NCBI RefSeq assembly: GCF_000787575.1
Contig: NW_012236519.1
Coordinates: forward strand, 124,001 to 188,000
Direction of reading: 5' to 3'
From: Acytostelium subglobosum LB1
Lineage: Eukaryota; Evosea; Eumycetozoa; Acytosteliales; Acytosteliaceae
Length of the DNA stretch: 64,000 nt
Below are positions 1-12,720 of the stretch, piece after piece. The notes beneath the pieces were generated by a model that was not told where the DNA came from, ran no database searches, and worked only from the letters and a program-made list of their open reading frames with translations. The position numbers and the translations under genes are program-made. Numbering within the stretch: position 1 is the stretch's first letter; each line of letters opens with the position of its first letter.

Positions 1-2
1 GC

Positions 3-1193
3 TACCTAAGACAGCGTTTAGAGACAAGACTTTATTCATTGTATGTTGTAGTAATATATCATCATTCATTGATTGATTGGCTAACTTACTCAATCAATCA
101 AATATTAGGATGTACGACGTTGAGGATTATAATAATGCACTGATTGGATTGGCTACTCTGTTGACAGAGATCAAGAGGTTGGATGATAAGCCATTGTTGG
201 TTGAGATTCAGTTGGTTGAGAGCAGGATTCAACACGCTCTGAAGAACATCCCAAAGGCTAGAGCTGCCCTCACCTCTGCGCGTACCAATGCCAACACCAT
301 CTACTGTCCACCAAAGCTTCAGGCTGAGATCGACATGATGTCCGGTATCCTACACTCTGAGGAGAAGGATTACAAGACTGCGTAAGTAACAGTGAAGTCC
401 ACGGTCATACCTTAGAGGGATACTAACAAACGAGTAGTTACTCATACTTTTATGAATCCTTTGAGACTTATGACACTCTGGACGATCCAACTGCCTTCAA
501 GTCATTGAAATACATGTTGCTGTGCAAGGTCATGACCAGCCAGACTGATGACGTCTTTGCCTTGATCAATGGAAAGATTGGTCTAAAGTACGTTGGCAGA
601 GAAATCGAGGCCATGAAGGCCGTTGCCAAGTCGCATGCCAACCGATCATTGTTGGAGTTTGAGGGCACCATCAATCAATATGGCGCAGGTATGTCACTCA
701 TTCATACATCATACATATACAACCAGTCCATCACTTACTGACACTCAATCATCAATCACTTAATCAAACAAATGAAGAGTTGAAGGATGATGCCATCATT
801 CACAACCACTTGAACGAGTTGTACAACAAGTTGCTGGAGAACAACTTGTGTCGTATCATTGAGCCATTCTCAAGAGTGGAGATATCTCACATTGCAGAGT
901 TGCTCAAGCTGCCCGTTGCCACCGTCGAGAAGAAGCTCAGTCTGATGATCCTGGACAAGAAGTATCACGGTATCTTGGATCAGGGCACTGGTACCCTCAT
1001 TGTATTCGACGAAGCTAAGCCAAATGTATGTATCATTCATTCCATTCATTCATTCATGAATGGACTACTTATTAACAATCAATCGATTGATGATCATCAA
1101 ATGTAGAAACTATACTCGACTGCTGATGAGACAATCACTGCTTTGGATAAGGTTGTAGGATCTCTCTATGAAAGGACCAACAAGTTGGCCTAA
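3..1193 (+). CDS. psmD11: 26S proteasome regulatory subunit Rpn6/PSMD11, 3' part
   Basis: Seen: five exons fit one frame, 3..40, 109..381, 438..688, 778..1025 and 1107..1193, each bounded by GT and AG; the gene begins before the window. The pieces read [13 protein letters not shown], then [14 protein letters not shown] with IYCPPKLQA, then [13 protein letters not shown], then [19 protein letters not shown] and [13 protein letters not shown]. Known: these are signature stretches of Rpn6/PSMD11, a lid subunit of the 26S proteasome with N-terminal helical repeats and a C-terminal PCI domain; it clamps the lid to the 20S core in cytosol and nucleus. Inferred: roughly the last 300 of about 420 residues are present. 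A possible poly(A) signal lies 141 nt after the stop. The first exon was placed by matching the family, since only 38 coding bases of it are in the window. Confidence 0.95.
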
Positions 1194-1333
1194 ATCTAGC
1201 CAATCAATCAATCACCATCACATACATCATCACCGTCACCAAACAATCAAGCCAACAATAACAAACAACAAACAACAACAACTAGTATCTTTAGAACATT
1301 TGTATACATCCAACATCATCATTGGCAGAGATC

Positions 1334-1339
1334 AATAAA
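1334..1339 (+). terminator. Poly(A) signal AATAAA of psmD11
   Basis: Canonical AATAAA hexamer 141 nt downstream of the psmD11 stop codon, in AT-rich sequence and before the next gene on the same strand. Confidence 0.6.
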
Positions 1340-1380
1340 CAACTTACTTACTTATTACACCTTGATCACTCAAGGACCAA

Positions 1381-1399
1381 GGCTTTTGGTCCAAAAGCC
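1381..1399. repeat. 19-bp palindrome with 9-bp arms
   Basis: GGCTTTTGG and CCAAAAGCC are perfect inverted arms around a single T. It sits about 110 bp upstream of the COA5-like start codon, just before a C-rich tract, so it could bind a dimeric regulator or form a hairpin in the psmD11 3' region. Function unknown. Confidence 0.6.
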
Positions 1400-1507
1400 T
1401 CAACCCTTGCCCTCGCCCTCGACCCCGACCCCACTCACCAATCAAGAATGACATCATTCGTCAATCATCAAACAAAGACGAAGACGAAATAAGATACATT
1501 TAATAAC

Positions 1508-1895
1508 ATGTCAGGAGTAGGTCATCCATGTCAACAGATTAAAGATGCTATTGTGAAGTGCATTAGAGAGAGCGATTGCATGGCAAATGGCAAGACCTTC
1601 CATCAATGTATAAAGTCAGAGGACCTCGACCCTCCCTGCAAGGAGTTGTTGTACACATTCTTCAAGTGCAAAGTAGACATGGTAAGTATGAGAGAGAAGA
1701 GACAAACCAATGCATTGACGACTAACTGACTGAGTCGTGCAGTATGATCGAAGGAACAGATTCAGAGGTAATGTGGCAGCACAGACATGGGAGAAAGAGA
1801 ATGATGAGAAGAGAAGGATGGAGGAAGGCAACGAATCAACAGAGAAACAATCAAAAGAGTCGTCATCATCTCCACCATCTCCACCATCTAAATGA
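1508..1895 (+). CDS. Cytochrome c oxidase assembly factor COA5/Pet191-like
   Basis: Seen: two exons, 1508..1681 and 1743..1895, give 108 residues. The N-terminal half has evenly spaced cysteines: CQQIKDAIVKC, CIKSEDLDPPC and CKELLYTFFKC are each C-x9-C. Exon 2 opens with YDRRNRFRGN, the basic motif that follows the last cysteine in this family, and ends in a low-complexity Ser/Pro tail. Known: Pet191/COA5 proteins are twin CX9C proteins of the mitochondrial intermembrane space needed for complex IV assembly. Inferred: same role; the charged tail after residue 68 looks lineage-specific. The start follows an AT-rich leader and is the first ATG in frame. An ATTAAA hexamer at 1921 could be the poly(A) signal. 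Confidence 0.82.
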
Positions 1896-2231
1896 ACGAA
1901 CAATGTACATACATATGTATATTAAAATGGAGCCGACAGGTCGAATGATCAATCAATCAATCATGTGAAGACAGTCAAGTTCAATTCAATGAATGATCAT
2001 GGAAAAGTGGAGTGATGGAGCGAATTCGCCAGGCTGCCATCGGCAGCAGTGTATTTATGTTGTTGTCGTAGTTGTCCATGATGGGTGGTTCATCTCCCCT
2101 GGTCGACCAGCGAGAGATGGGAAGTATATATGTTGCTGTTGATGTTGCCACTTGATTCCATTCAGATGGTCGTGCGAGCCTATCTATATACAACAGCAGA
2201 GCCAGTGAATGTAATCGGTTGCAATCAACCC
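1896..2231. other. Convergent intergenic region
   Basis: Lies between two tail-to-tail genes. It contains a short ATCA repeat and open frames on both strands with no codon signal or family likeness. No gene supported. Confidence 0.6.
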
Positions 2232-3462
2232 CTACAGCATAGCATGTGGACGCTTCCAGGCAAAGTATGAGTTGATGGACATTGAGATGGCGATGGAGAG
2301 ATAGCCCATGAGAAGTGTTCGTGACCATTCTGAGACACTCCATGAAGGGATGAGTGGCAGTGCTCCAAGTATAATGGCAATGACCACAGCTGAACTACCT
2401 TCATATGGTGTAAGGCCGGGGAATGATGTAGTGGCCGCTCGCAGACCAACACGCATCGATGCCACTGCCGACAAGATGAACGATGTCATTGACATTATAC
2501 CGCCAGTGCTTTGAACCAGACGCTTTGCCTCCTTCAGCCACACCCAAAGCGTCAATGCCACAACGGTGCCCCAGGCACCCAAAGCTGGAATATTCATCGC
2601 TATTCCCTGTGTATTCCTCAGATTACTTTGATTGATTGATTGAGATGATGAATGAGTGAGTCCAAGGTGTTAGTGAGTTCAATGATTGAGTTGATGTTGA
2701 TGAACATACTCTCCTCTTGCGCATCTATTCGTTGATGAGAGGATACTCTCTAACTTCTTATTATGTGCCAATGTAAGATAGAGTATTCGTACGTAGATAA
2801 GGCTATATATAACGCTGACAATGGCAAAGACTGGTCCCCATCTAATGAATGATCGTCCACGCATGTTAGTCAAGTCTCGGGTGTACCTCCCTCGCATGAA
2901 TGAATGAATGAATGAATGACCTACCTCATGTGAGGCATCTTGATGAATGCCAGGATAGTCTCGATGATTGATGATATGGTCAACATGACTTGGTATGATC
3001 GACTGAAGGTTAGCTTGACACCGAGATAGGTCTGCATTCTACCTGAGATTTGATAGATGCCAGCAAGTCCAATGACCTTGCTAGCAAGTTTAACAATGTT
3101 GTCCAGTGTGTTGTTGCCACTGATCTCCTTGATGATCACATCAATGTCCTTGTCGTGAATCAGTCTTGCAATGCCCTTGCCTCGCAATAACTTGTAGATG
3201 TAGTATGCGGCCAGTGGTGGAACGAATGTTGCGCCTGACATTGACAGCGGTGTCATCTGTCTCCACATCGACACTAGATTCAGAGCTCTATTATTATGCG
3301 ACAAGGGCATCACCTTGATCGACTGTGGCGAATAGAAGTGGCCCCTACGATGATGTATGTTATGTTATGTTAACATGTATGATGTCATATCATGTGAGTG
3401 AGCGAATGCATCACATACTGTATCTGTTTGAGTCTCCTTGTAGTTGATGCATTGGTATCCAT
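2232..3462 (-). CDS. Multi-spanning membrane protein, possibly Pex11-like
   Basis: Seen: four exons on the minus strand, 3462..3419, 3344..2925, 2886..2710 and 2616..2232, join in frame at GT-AG borders to 341 residues. The start is the second of two nearby ATGs, because only that one keeps exon 1 in frame with exon 2. Hydrophobic stretches occur near residues 60-75, 125-135, 155-165, 200-220, 235-250 and 285-325. The stretch TLDNIVKLASKVIGLAGIYQ followed by a basic turn resembles the amphipathic helix region of Pex11 peroxisome-elongation proteins, but the protein is about 80 residues longer than usual Pex11. Inferred: an organelle membrane protein; Pex11 is only a suggestion. Head-to-head with the long leader of the RasGEF gene. 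Confidence 0.5.
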
Positions 3463-4940
3463 TATCCATCCAACTGATAATGTCTATATATATATGTATT
3501 ATTATATATTCAATGTAATAATAATTCAAAAGTAATGATATCTTATCTCACTCACTCACTCTTATTCATTCACTCATTCAGCCATTCATGGGTGACGACC
3601 CCTTTTAAGGTCTACTGATTGATCAATCTACAACAACGAATTGTCTCAATTGATTAATATATTTGTTGTTGTCCAAAGGTAATGAATATGTATGATTGAT
3701 GGATGATGGTTTGGCGCCTTATTATCTGGCATTAGACTTCAACAACCACAACAACTGGTTCGGATAACGAATGAATGAATGCCATCACTTGTGGTGTCCA
3801 ACCAACAACCCTAATTCATTCATCAAATCCATCCACAAAACAAAACAGGCATGGGCAAAGATTGGACTCGTTTGACTATTCACAAACACAACAAAACAGA
3901 ACAAATATCTCTGTCTAGTTTTATATTAATAGAATAACTCCAACGACTAACAAGAGAGTGAGTTCGTTGTTGAAGCGAAGGCAAGCCAGTCGAGACGAAT
4001 AAGTTAGTTTGTGAGTGAGAGTTCACTTCAATCCAACAGGACATCATCATCACCATCATCCCATCCAACAACAATAACTTCCTGCTACTATTACTAATAT
4101 ATCAACAACTTATAAATAATGTAAGTAAGATGGAGCATACATTCTGACCAGACAACACCAACACCAATCGCGTCCATCCATCAATCCAACATCCATTACC
4201 ATATGTTCAGTCTCTCAAGTCACTCAGGTAGTGTCGATTGCCCTGACACAGAGTGAGATCAGAGTCGACTGCTCCCATCCAATCACAAACCTTGCTCTCC
4301 TATATCTATCTATCTATCAGGTGATCAACTGTGTCATCAACTCACTCACTCACTCACTCATTCATTCACTCACAACATCTCTACATCTACCCCCTCCATC
4401 AACAATACCCCCAACACTTCCAACACCACACCAGGCGACAACATCTACTACCACAGCGACTACTACAACATCTACTCTACTGCAGTATCCAGCTCATCAT
4501 CATCATCAAAGAGATAGAGAGTGAAAGAGAGAGAGAGAGATAGAGAGTAGGAGTCTGGAAATCACCATTAATTTAAGCCAGTGTGATTTAAAGCTTAGAG
4601 TACTTGAGTTGCTACTATACCTCAAGCACCTGATACCTGTACCTCCTCAAGTGTTGTTATTGTTATTATTGTTATTGGACTGTGGAACATTAGATTGGGA
4701 CATCTTAAATGTTCGATATTGGACCCATCAATCGTCAACATCTACCATTCAATCATCAATCAATCAATCAATCACATTGACATCATCATCGTCGTCATCA
4801 ACTTCATCATTATCGACATCATCATCATCAACCTATTCTATCAAACATTAATTAACATTCAATCAATCAATCTATAAGACTATCAAGTTGGAAACAAGGA
4901 AGTAGTTCACAAACAGACGACACGACGATAGTCAATCACA
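3463..4940. other. Divergent intergenic region and RasGEF leader
   Basis: No gene seen in 1.5 kb. The part next to the minus-strand gene is AT-rich. From about 4320 to 4880 the plus strand holds long CACT, CATC and CAAT repeats and a GA-repeat run at about 4520-4545, giving translatable but low-complexity frames. It is probably promoter plus a long 5' UTR of the RasGEF gene. Confidence 0.55.
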
Positions 4941-7900
4941 ATGGTATGTACACTCACTGGACACATGCTTGGAGTCGCACTCACTCACTCATTCGATCAA
5001 TCAACCAATCAAACATAGGGATCAAAGGTATCCAAACTACTGGAGGATGCCCAGAAGAACCATTCAAAGGAGATAAACTTGAAGGGAACGAACCTTAAAC
5101 ATCTTCCAATGGTGATCTGCACAAACTTCCTCTATATTACAAAGTTGAACATCAATGACAATCAGATCAAAGAGATACCAATCGATATTTATAAGCTGCG
5201 ATCATTGCGCGTGCTCTGGGCCGTCAACAATCGGCTCACATTCATTCCCGGCGAGATCGGCTTGCTCACCGACCTCGAGGACTTGCAAGTGGATGGCAAC
5301 AGCATCGTACGCGTCGACACCACCTTCTTTGAACTGCGCAAGATCACCGAGCTGTCATTGGCACGCAACTCACTGCGCGACGTCCCCAGCGACATGGGCC
5401 AGCTCATCTCACTGCGCTCACTCACACTGGAGCACAACCAGATCACTGCACTGCCTGGCTCGCTGTCTGGCATGTCATCACTGCGCTCACTGAACGCAGC
5501 CAACAACGAAATCGAGTACATCTTTGCCGATTTTGTCAACATGTCACAGCTTACCAGTCTGTGCCTGTCGAGCAACAGGCTGACCACGCTGCCCGACTCG
5601 TTCGGCCGGCTCAAGACCTTGGTCAGTCTGAACCTGCGCTCGAACCGCCTGGCCACGCTGCCTCTCTCGTTTGGACAGCTCGAGAACCTGGCTTCGCTGC
5701 ACCTCTGGGACAACAACTTCACGGTGTTCCCCGTGTCGCTCACCAAGTGCGTATCGCTCACCGAGCTCAACATGTCCAACAATAAGCTGGCCGATGTGCC
5801 ACCCGAGATCGCTGGCCTCGTCAACCTGCAGAAGCTCTATCTGCAGTACAACGAGATCGAGCACTTGCCCGTCGACATCAAGTACCTCAGCAAGCTCAAT
5901 CACTTGCTGCTGCATCACAATCGTCTGGCCGCACTTCCGGCCGAGATCTCACAGATCAAGACGATCGAGTCGATCAACCTCACCGGCAACCCGTTGCCCG
6001 CGCGTCTCCTTCAGGCGGACCTCGCCACACTGCTCAAGATCTTGCATGGCGACTTCCTAAACCGACGCGACAGCAGCGCAAGAGTAATCCAGCGACACTA
6101 CAGAGCGTGGAAGCGACAGTATCGCTTCAGGACCGTGGTCCTGTTGCTGATGGAGAAGCGCAACCACGATCGCAGCGTGTCACACGCCAGCCAGCGCGCC
6201 GCATACCATCGCGCCGCCATTGTAATACAAAGATTCTATCGAGCCTGTCGCATTCGCAAAACGTGGCGCAACCTAGTGGCGCAGGTCATGCTGCTGCAGC
6301 GAACCTCATCGTTAGTCGCCAGCACTGGAGGCGAGGCCTCACTCAATGCTTCATGTGCCAGGTTCAGCTCGATATTTGGTTTCAACGAACCGGACCAGAA
6401 CAAGAACATTGTCTTCTACTTGCCCGACAACGCGACTGCTCCTGTCATCAAGTCTGCCACCCTGGCCAAGCTGGTGGAACACCTCACCTACACGACCTAC
6501 ACTGAGGTCAACTATCCACGCACATTCTTTGCCACATACACCTCATTCGTCACGCCAATCGAGTTGTTCCAACTGTTGTGCGTTCGCTATCACATCGAGC
6601 CGCCACAGAACGTGACACCAGAGGAGCTTGCCACATTTAGAAAGACGGTGAAGCCACGCATCCAGGAGCGAGTGATTGAGATGATGGGCTTCTGGATCAA
6701 GAACCATCTGAACGACTTTGAAGAGGACGCCAAGTTGCTGCAGAACTTCAACAGCTTCCTGACCAACACTCTGATGCTCGAGCAAGAGACATCGGCGAAA
6801 CGTCTAATCGCCATCTTCAACGAGTCCAAGAAGAAGTACTTGGAGGACGTGGAGGAGCTCGTCAAGTTGGTGGAGAGCGCACCCAAGCCCATCCTGCCAA
6901 TGCGACTGGCCTCTGAGCGATTAACCTTCATGGACCTCTCACCCATCGAGGTGGCGCGACAAATGGCACTCATCGATCAGAACCTGCTACATAGGATATC
7001 GGCCAAGGAGCTGCTGTCCAAGAAGTGGAGCAATCCAGACTTGTGTCCAAACATTCTCAATATGATTCGCATCTTCAACAATGGCTCACAGTGGATCACA
7101 TCAGAGATTGTCAGCGAGAAGTCCTCTAAACATCGTCTAAAGAAACTCAAGTTCTTCCTCGAGGTGGCCCGTCTGTGCTTTGACATGTGCAACTTCAACG
7201 GCCTGATGCAGATCGTCAGTGGCCTGAGCAGCAGCGCCGTCAGCAGACTGCGAGGCACATGGGGCGCGCTGTCCTCACGTCGTCGCGAGCAGTTTGATGA
7301 GATGGAGAGGATCGTCAACATGGAGGGCAACTTTAGACAGTATCGAATATGTTTGGCGGATGCCAAGGGTGCGTGCATCCCATTCGTTGGACTCTATCTC
7401 ATGGACCTCACATTCATCGATGAGGGCAACCCAACATTGGTCGATGGCAATCTTCTCAACTTTGTAAAGAAGCGCATTGAAGCCAACGCTGTCAACAAGT
7501 TCCTTTCATACCGTCAGACACCATATTGTTTCGAGCCAGTGCCCTTCATCCAAGACCTGTTGCTCAACTCTCCAACCCTCACAGAGTCCGAACAGTACGA
7601 GAGGTCATCGGCAATTGAGAAACGTCACATGAGAAAGCTCAACAAACGGCTGGATCGCGAGCGTCAACTCACAGCAACAAGCGACTCTACAGAGGATCTT
7701 GGTGGCGTGGCCAACATTGTTAGCGATGACAATCTGACGGACAATGAAGACGCGCCACCCATCTCACTGTCTGGTGAGCACTTCACCTCGTCCCCTGCAC
7801 TCATGATCTCGCCCAACAAGAATAGCAAGGTACCGTCATTGGACTTTGTGCAGCCACTCTCTCCCAGCAAGATCACTTCACTCTATCACTCGATGGACAA

Positions 7901-8093
7901 TGGATCGCCACGATTCTCACCAGCCTTCAAGAGCTCACCACGCAGCGACAGCAACATTCTCACAGTCAACAACCTTGCCCTATCGACGGCCTCTCCACCA
8001 CCCAGTAGGTCTACGAAGTCTCCTATGGAATCTCCACGATCAGGCTACGATTCATCGCCACCCGACTCTCCTTACCGCGAGCGAAGGAGATAG
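4941..8093 (+). CDS. LRR-IQ Ras guanine nucleotide exchange factor
   Basis: Seen: exon 1 contributes only the ATG (4941..4943, followed at once by GTATGT); exon 2 is 5019..8093. The 1025-residue protein starts MGSKVSK, a fit to the N-myristoylation pattern (Gly2, Ser6, Lys7). About a dozen leucine-rich repeats fill residues 22-330 (motifs such as LYLQYNEIEHLP), two IQ motifs lie near 349-372 and 395-420 (VIQRHYRAWKR, VIQRFYRACRIRK), a RasGEF N-terminal region spans about 475-570 and the catalytic CDC25-type RasGEF domain about 640-850. The tail is rich in Ser-Pro, a likely phosphorylation region. Known: such proteins load GTP onto Ras, and IQ motifs bind calmodulin or myosin light chains. Inferred: a membrane-tethered, calcium-linked RasGEF. 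Poly(A) signal at 8142..8147. Confidence 0.93.
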
Positions 8094-8540
8094 AAATGCT
8101 CACGCCAACAACCCCTTATTTATTCCTTACAATGTGTACATAATAAACGATGACCGACCCTTACCCAGTTGGCCATCGACCTTACTCATACCTTTGCCTT
8201 TGGCAACCCTTTGCATTCCCCTTTAGATTCATTCGAATATAACTCTATGCATGTGTATTGGTATTGATTGGTTGATTGATTGATATATATGAACGCACAC
8301 TCCCGAAAAGAGAATGATGGAAAGTGTACATCGTAAGATGGTTGATAACGCTTGATGAACGGATGTCTGGAAATAGATGGATGGGATGGAAGGATGGATG
8401 GATGCTGATTGAGGATGTTGGCAAAAGGATGGAGACGGCCACATGGCACTGGGATGGTCAGCGAAAAATGATGATGATTATACAAACTTAACTCCTTGAA
8501 GTGAAGCAAGCAAGTTAGCTTAGATGTCTATCTACTACGA
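8094..8540. other. Convergent 3' region
   Basis: 3' ends of the RasGEF and the oxysterol-binding protein gene. AATAAA at 8142..8147 serves the RasGEF. The remainder is low-complexity GATT/GGAT repeats; no gene seen. Confidence 0.6.
8142..8147 (+). terminator. Poly(A) signal AATAAA of the RasGEF gene
   Basis: Canonical hexamer 49 nt after the RasGEF stop codon. Confidence 0.65.
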
Positions 8541-9830
8541 TTATTCATTACTTGGTGTCTCTCCGGCACCGGTGGCGGCAGCCTTGACTCTCTCCTCTCT
8601 CTCGATCCAGTATTTGCCGTTGAAAAACCATCTGTATCCGTGCTCCTTGTCCTCGGCCTTCTTGAAGTACTTGGTCTCCCACTCCTGACCGGCAGCGACA
8701 CGAGCCTTCTTGTCCTCACGCTGCTTCTCCTCCAGGACGTGCTTCTGCTTGGAAGCAGTGTCCATGTCACTGGCCTCCAGGGCTCTTCTGTCGGTTCTCA
8801 GTCTGCTGTCAGTTGTTGGCAAAATCTTCTCGTACTCTGGGGTCAGGTTGATGATGTTCTCCTCCAACCAACGTGGGAAGTTGAACTTGCTGGTGATGAC
8901 CTCCTTGGAGGCCTCCCAGATGGTGATGGGGTTTGGTGCGTTCTGTCCGTTGCTGAGCACCTCAAAGAGCTGGAGGTTCTCGTTCCACTTGCCCACCAAT
9001 CTGTACCTGACCTCGTCCTCGCTGTCGAGGATCTCTCCGGTGACGCTGTAGCGACCGGCGCCCAACCAGCCGGACTTGGCAAACTTGAGCACGCACTTGT
9101 CTCCGGTGGTGTGGTTCTTGATGGTGAGGTCACCGTAGTGATCCAGCCACATGTATCCAATGACGATGTTGTGGCACGAGGTGACCAAATGGCCCCAGGT
9201 GTAGTGCTCGCCATTCTTCTTGGTGATGAAATGGTTGGTGCCCATGATCTCAACCTCGGAAGAGTTACCGTAGAACTTTGACTTGAGCTCAGTCTCCAAC
9301 TGCAAGCTGTACTCTGCTGTCTGAGTCTCTGACACACCAATGGGTGGATGATGGCTGACCTGCTCGGCAATGAACCTGTAGTCACCCTCCTTCACAACCT
9401 CAAAGGTCTCTCCCAAGATTGGGTTGAATGGCTTCTCTGTAATCATTTGTTAGTGATACTGATCAAATGGAATAAATGATTGAATGAATGAATGAATGAA
9501 CTTACTGGTTCTGATGGCAGTGCTGTAGAGACCACAGTTGAAGGCGGCAAGATAGGCAAGACGGTGGTGTGGGTTTGGATTGGAGACGGCCTGGTCCAAG
9601 AGGGCAGAGTATTGGAGTGGCTCGGCCATGACCTGGAGGAAAGAGACTGGCTCAAAGATCCAGACTGGGAGGGAGATCATCGAAGTGATATCCTTACCAA
9701 TGTAGGATGACATCTGCTTGAACAGACCCTTTCTCTGCTCCTGGTCCTCCTGGGTTGGTCCCTTGGCTTCACCACTATCCTCCACCTGCAGGTTATCACT
9801 GCTGACCAAACTCTTCATATAATTCCACAT
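8541..9830 (-). CDS. Oxysterol-binding protein, short ORD-only form
   Basis: Seen: exon 1 is 9830..9506 and exon 2 is 9436..8541, with an intron of 69 nt; they give 406 residues. The family fingerprint EQVSHHPPIG is near residue 133, preceded by KPFNPILGETFE, and the C-terminal third is a charged helix (KKARVAAGQEWETKYFKKA). There is no PH domain or ankyrin repeat. Known: OSBP-related proteins carry sterols and phosphoinositides between membranes through the ORD beta-barrel; the HH pair binds the PI4P headgroup. Inferred: a soluble sterol/PI4P exchanger. Dictyostelids have several such short proteins, so I do not choose a paralogue symbol. Faces the RasGEF tail to tail and gmd head to head across a 1.5-kb spacer. 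Confidence 0.93.
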
Positions 9831-10166
9831 TGTTTGTTTTGTTTGTTTTGAATATCTAATCTAATCTAAGTATATAATATATCTGTATCCTATCTGTAAT
9901 GTAGTATGTATGTTCTTCAAAAGTGATCGATAACCAACACAACAACAACAACTACGTTTGACTTTTGAGTTAATGTTACAAGTTGATGATGATAATAATA
10001 ATAATCTAAATTATTGGAATGGAGTGAGTTAATATCCTTCTTCTTTGTGTCAACCACACTATTAACAAGCGCTCGTGAGGTGTAGAGGAGGGAAAGTGAG
10101 AATAGTTGACACCACTGTGGCCCTCTGTCTGTCGATGTGTTTCGAAAAGAGGGGGGTCACACCGCG

Positions 10167-10184
10167 ACCAGTACTTGTACTGGT
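10167..10184. repeat. 18-bp perfect palindrome ACCAGTAC-TT-GTACTGGT
   Basis: Two 8-base arms are exact reverse complements around TT. It lies 337 bp upstream of the OSBP start in a shared divergent promoter, a fitting place for a dimeric regulator; no binding protein is known to me. Confidence 0.6.
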
Positions 10185-11296
10185 TGATTGTAATGGAAGG
10201 CTCATATCAAGATGGGGTGAGAGAGAGAGAATGAATGATTGAATTATTGAATGATTGAATGAATGTGTATAAACAATCAAACAAACAAACAAACAAACGA
10301 AACACATAGATAGATAGAGAAAGTTATAACACATACCTAAAACGATGAATCACAAATGTGAGTTGGGACCTGTATGGAGAAGAGTCTTGAAGGACCTGTT
10401 GACAATAGTTGTTGTTGTTGTGTGTGAATTGTTGAGTTGTGTGGGGAATAGATAGTTAGATTTTTATTTGTTTTTAATTTTTATTTGTTTTTTTACTACC
10501 TCTAGCCAAAACTTTGACGTTTTTTTTTGGATTGGTGCTGCCAACCTTGCTCTCCAGTCAGTTGTTGACTTCCAACGAACTTGGAAAGACACAATACAAG
10601 ATATCTATCTTATCTTCAACATTACAATCAAACAAATGAATGAGAATCTATTGTCCAAAAGACCAACCAACCAATCAATCATTGTGATCAATCAAGCATT
10701 CAATCAATCAATCTATTAATCAATTACAGGATAATAGAGTCCTTTTTACCAGAATTACCACGAAGTTATTGTATTGTCTTTGAGAAGAGTTTATAATGCA
10801 TTTGCGGTGGTGGTTGGATGATGATGATGATTGAAGGAAGGAAGGAAGGTGCGACACTCGTCTCGTCAGATAGATAACAGACTTCCCTCATCAAGTACGT
10901 CATTCGGTTGGATGAGGATCTTTTTTTTCCTTATCTCCTTTCCTTTTTTATAATAAGGCCAAAGCACGTTTGGGGGATAGTGCGCACCGTGGTAGTGGTT
11001 CGCTTGTCAACTTCACTTTTTTGCAAAGAGTCGTGTGATCCAGCCCTCACACGCCAAAACACGACCCCATTTCATGCATTGCTGTAGGTTATGCAGGAGG
11101 TTAGTCAGTTCATTCATTCATTCATTCATTCAGTAAGGGAAGGAAAAGCATTGACCACATCGACAACACTTTGAGCCTTTAGCCGGACGACACCACCCCC
11201 TCACTCTCCACCACGCAAGTTTAATAAATAAACTAACACATGACCTAGGTAGTCACTTGAGGGCCAACATACTTATTCCTTACTTCTCTCTATTTA

Positions 11297-12570
<1,274 letters not shown>

Positions 12571-12699
12571 GGCCATTGCGAGACCACTGTAGCACGAACG
12601 AATGCATACACACCAGCGTAATGTCAATCGACAACAGCAACAGAAACAATAACTTAGCCGCGTGCGGCTTAATAGATTTACAATTTGGACGAGCTGTAT

Positions 12700-12708
12700 T
12701 TTAATAAA
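12700..12708. terminator. Overlapping poly(A) signals for two convergent genes
   Basis: The plus strand has AATAAA at 12703..12708 for gmd. The minus strand reads ATTAAA at 12705..12700, suitable for DNA-PKcs, whose stop codon ends at 12721. The two hexamers share three base pairs. Confidence 0.5.
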
Positions 12709-12720
12709 CAATGATATGGT

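Larger units (their letters stand above)
1194..1507. other. Intergenic: psmD11 3' end and COA5-like promoter
   Basis: No gene seen. It holds the psmD11 3' UTR with AATAAA at 1334..1339, a 19-bp palindrome at 1381..1399 and a C-rich tract at about 1402..1438 ahead of the next start codon. Confidence 0.7.

Noticed and set aside
4231-4877. Several open frames in the RasGEF leader
   Set aside because: Built almost wholly from CACT, CATC and CAAT repeats.
10468-10719. 83-codon plus-strand frame upstream of gmd
   Set aside because: T-run start and CAAT-repeat end; looks like promoter and leader DNA.
10994-11003. GGTTCG string resembling a tRNA B box
   Set aside because: No cloverleaf, A box or acceptor stem can be folded around it.
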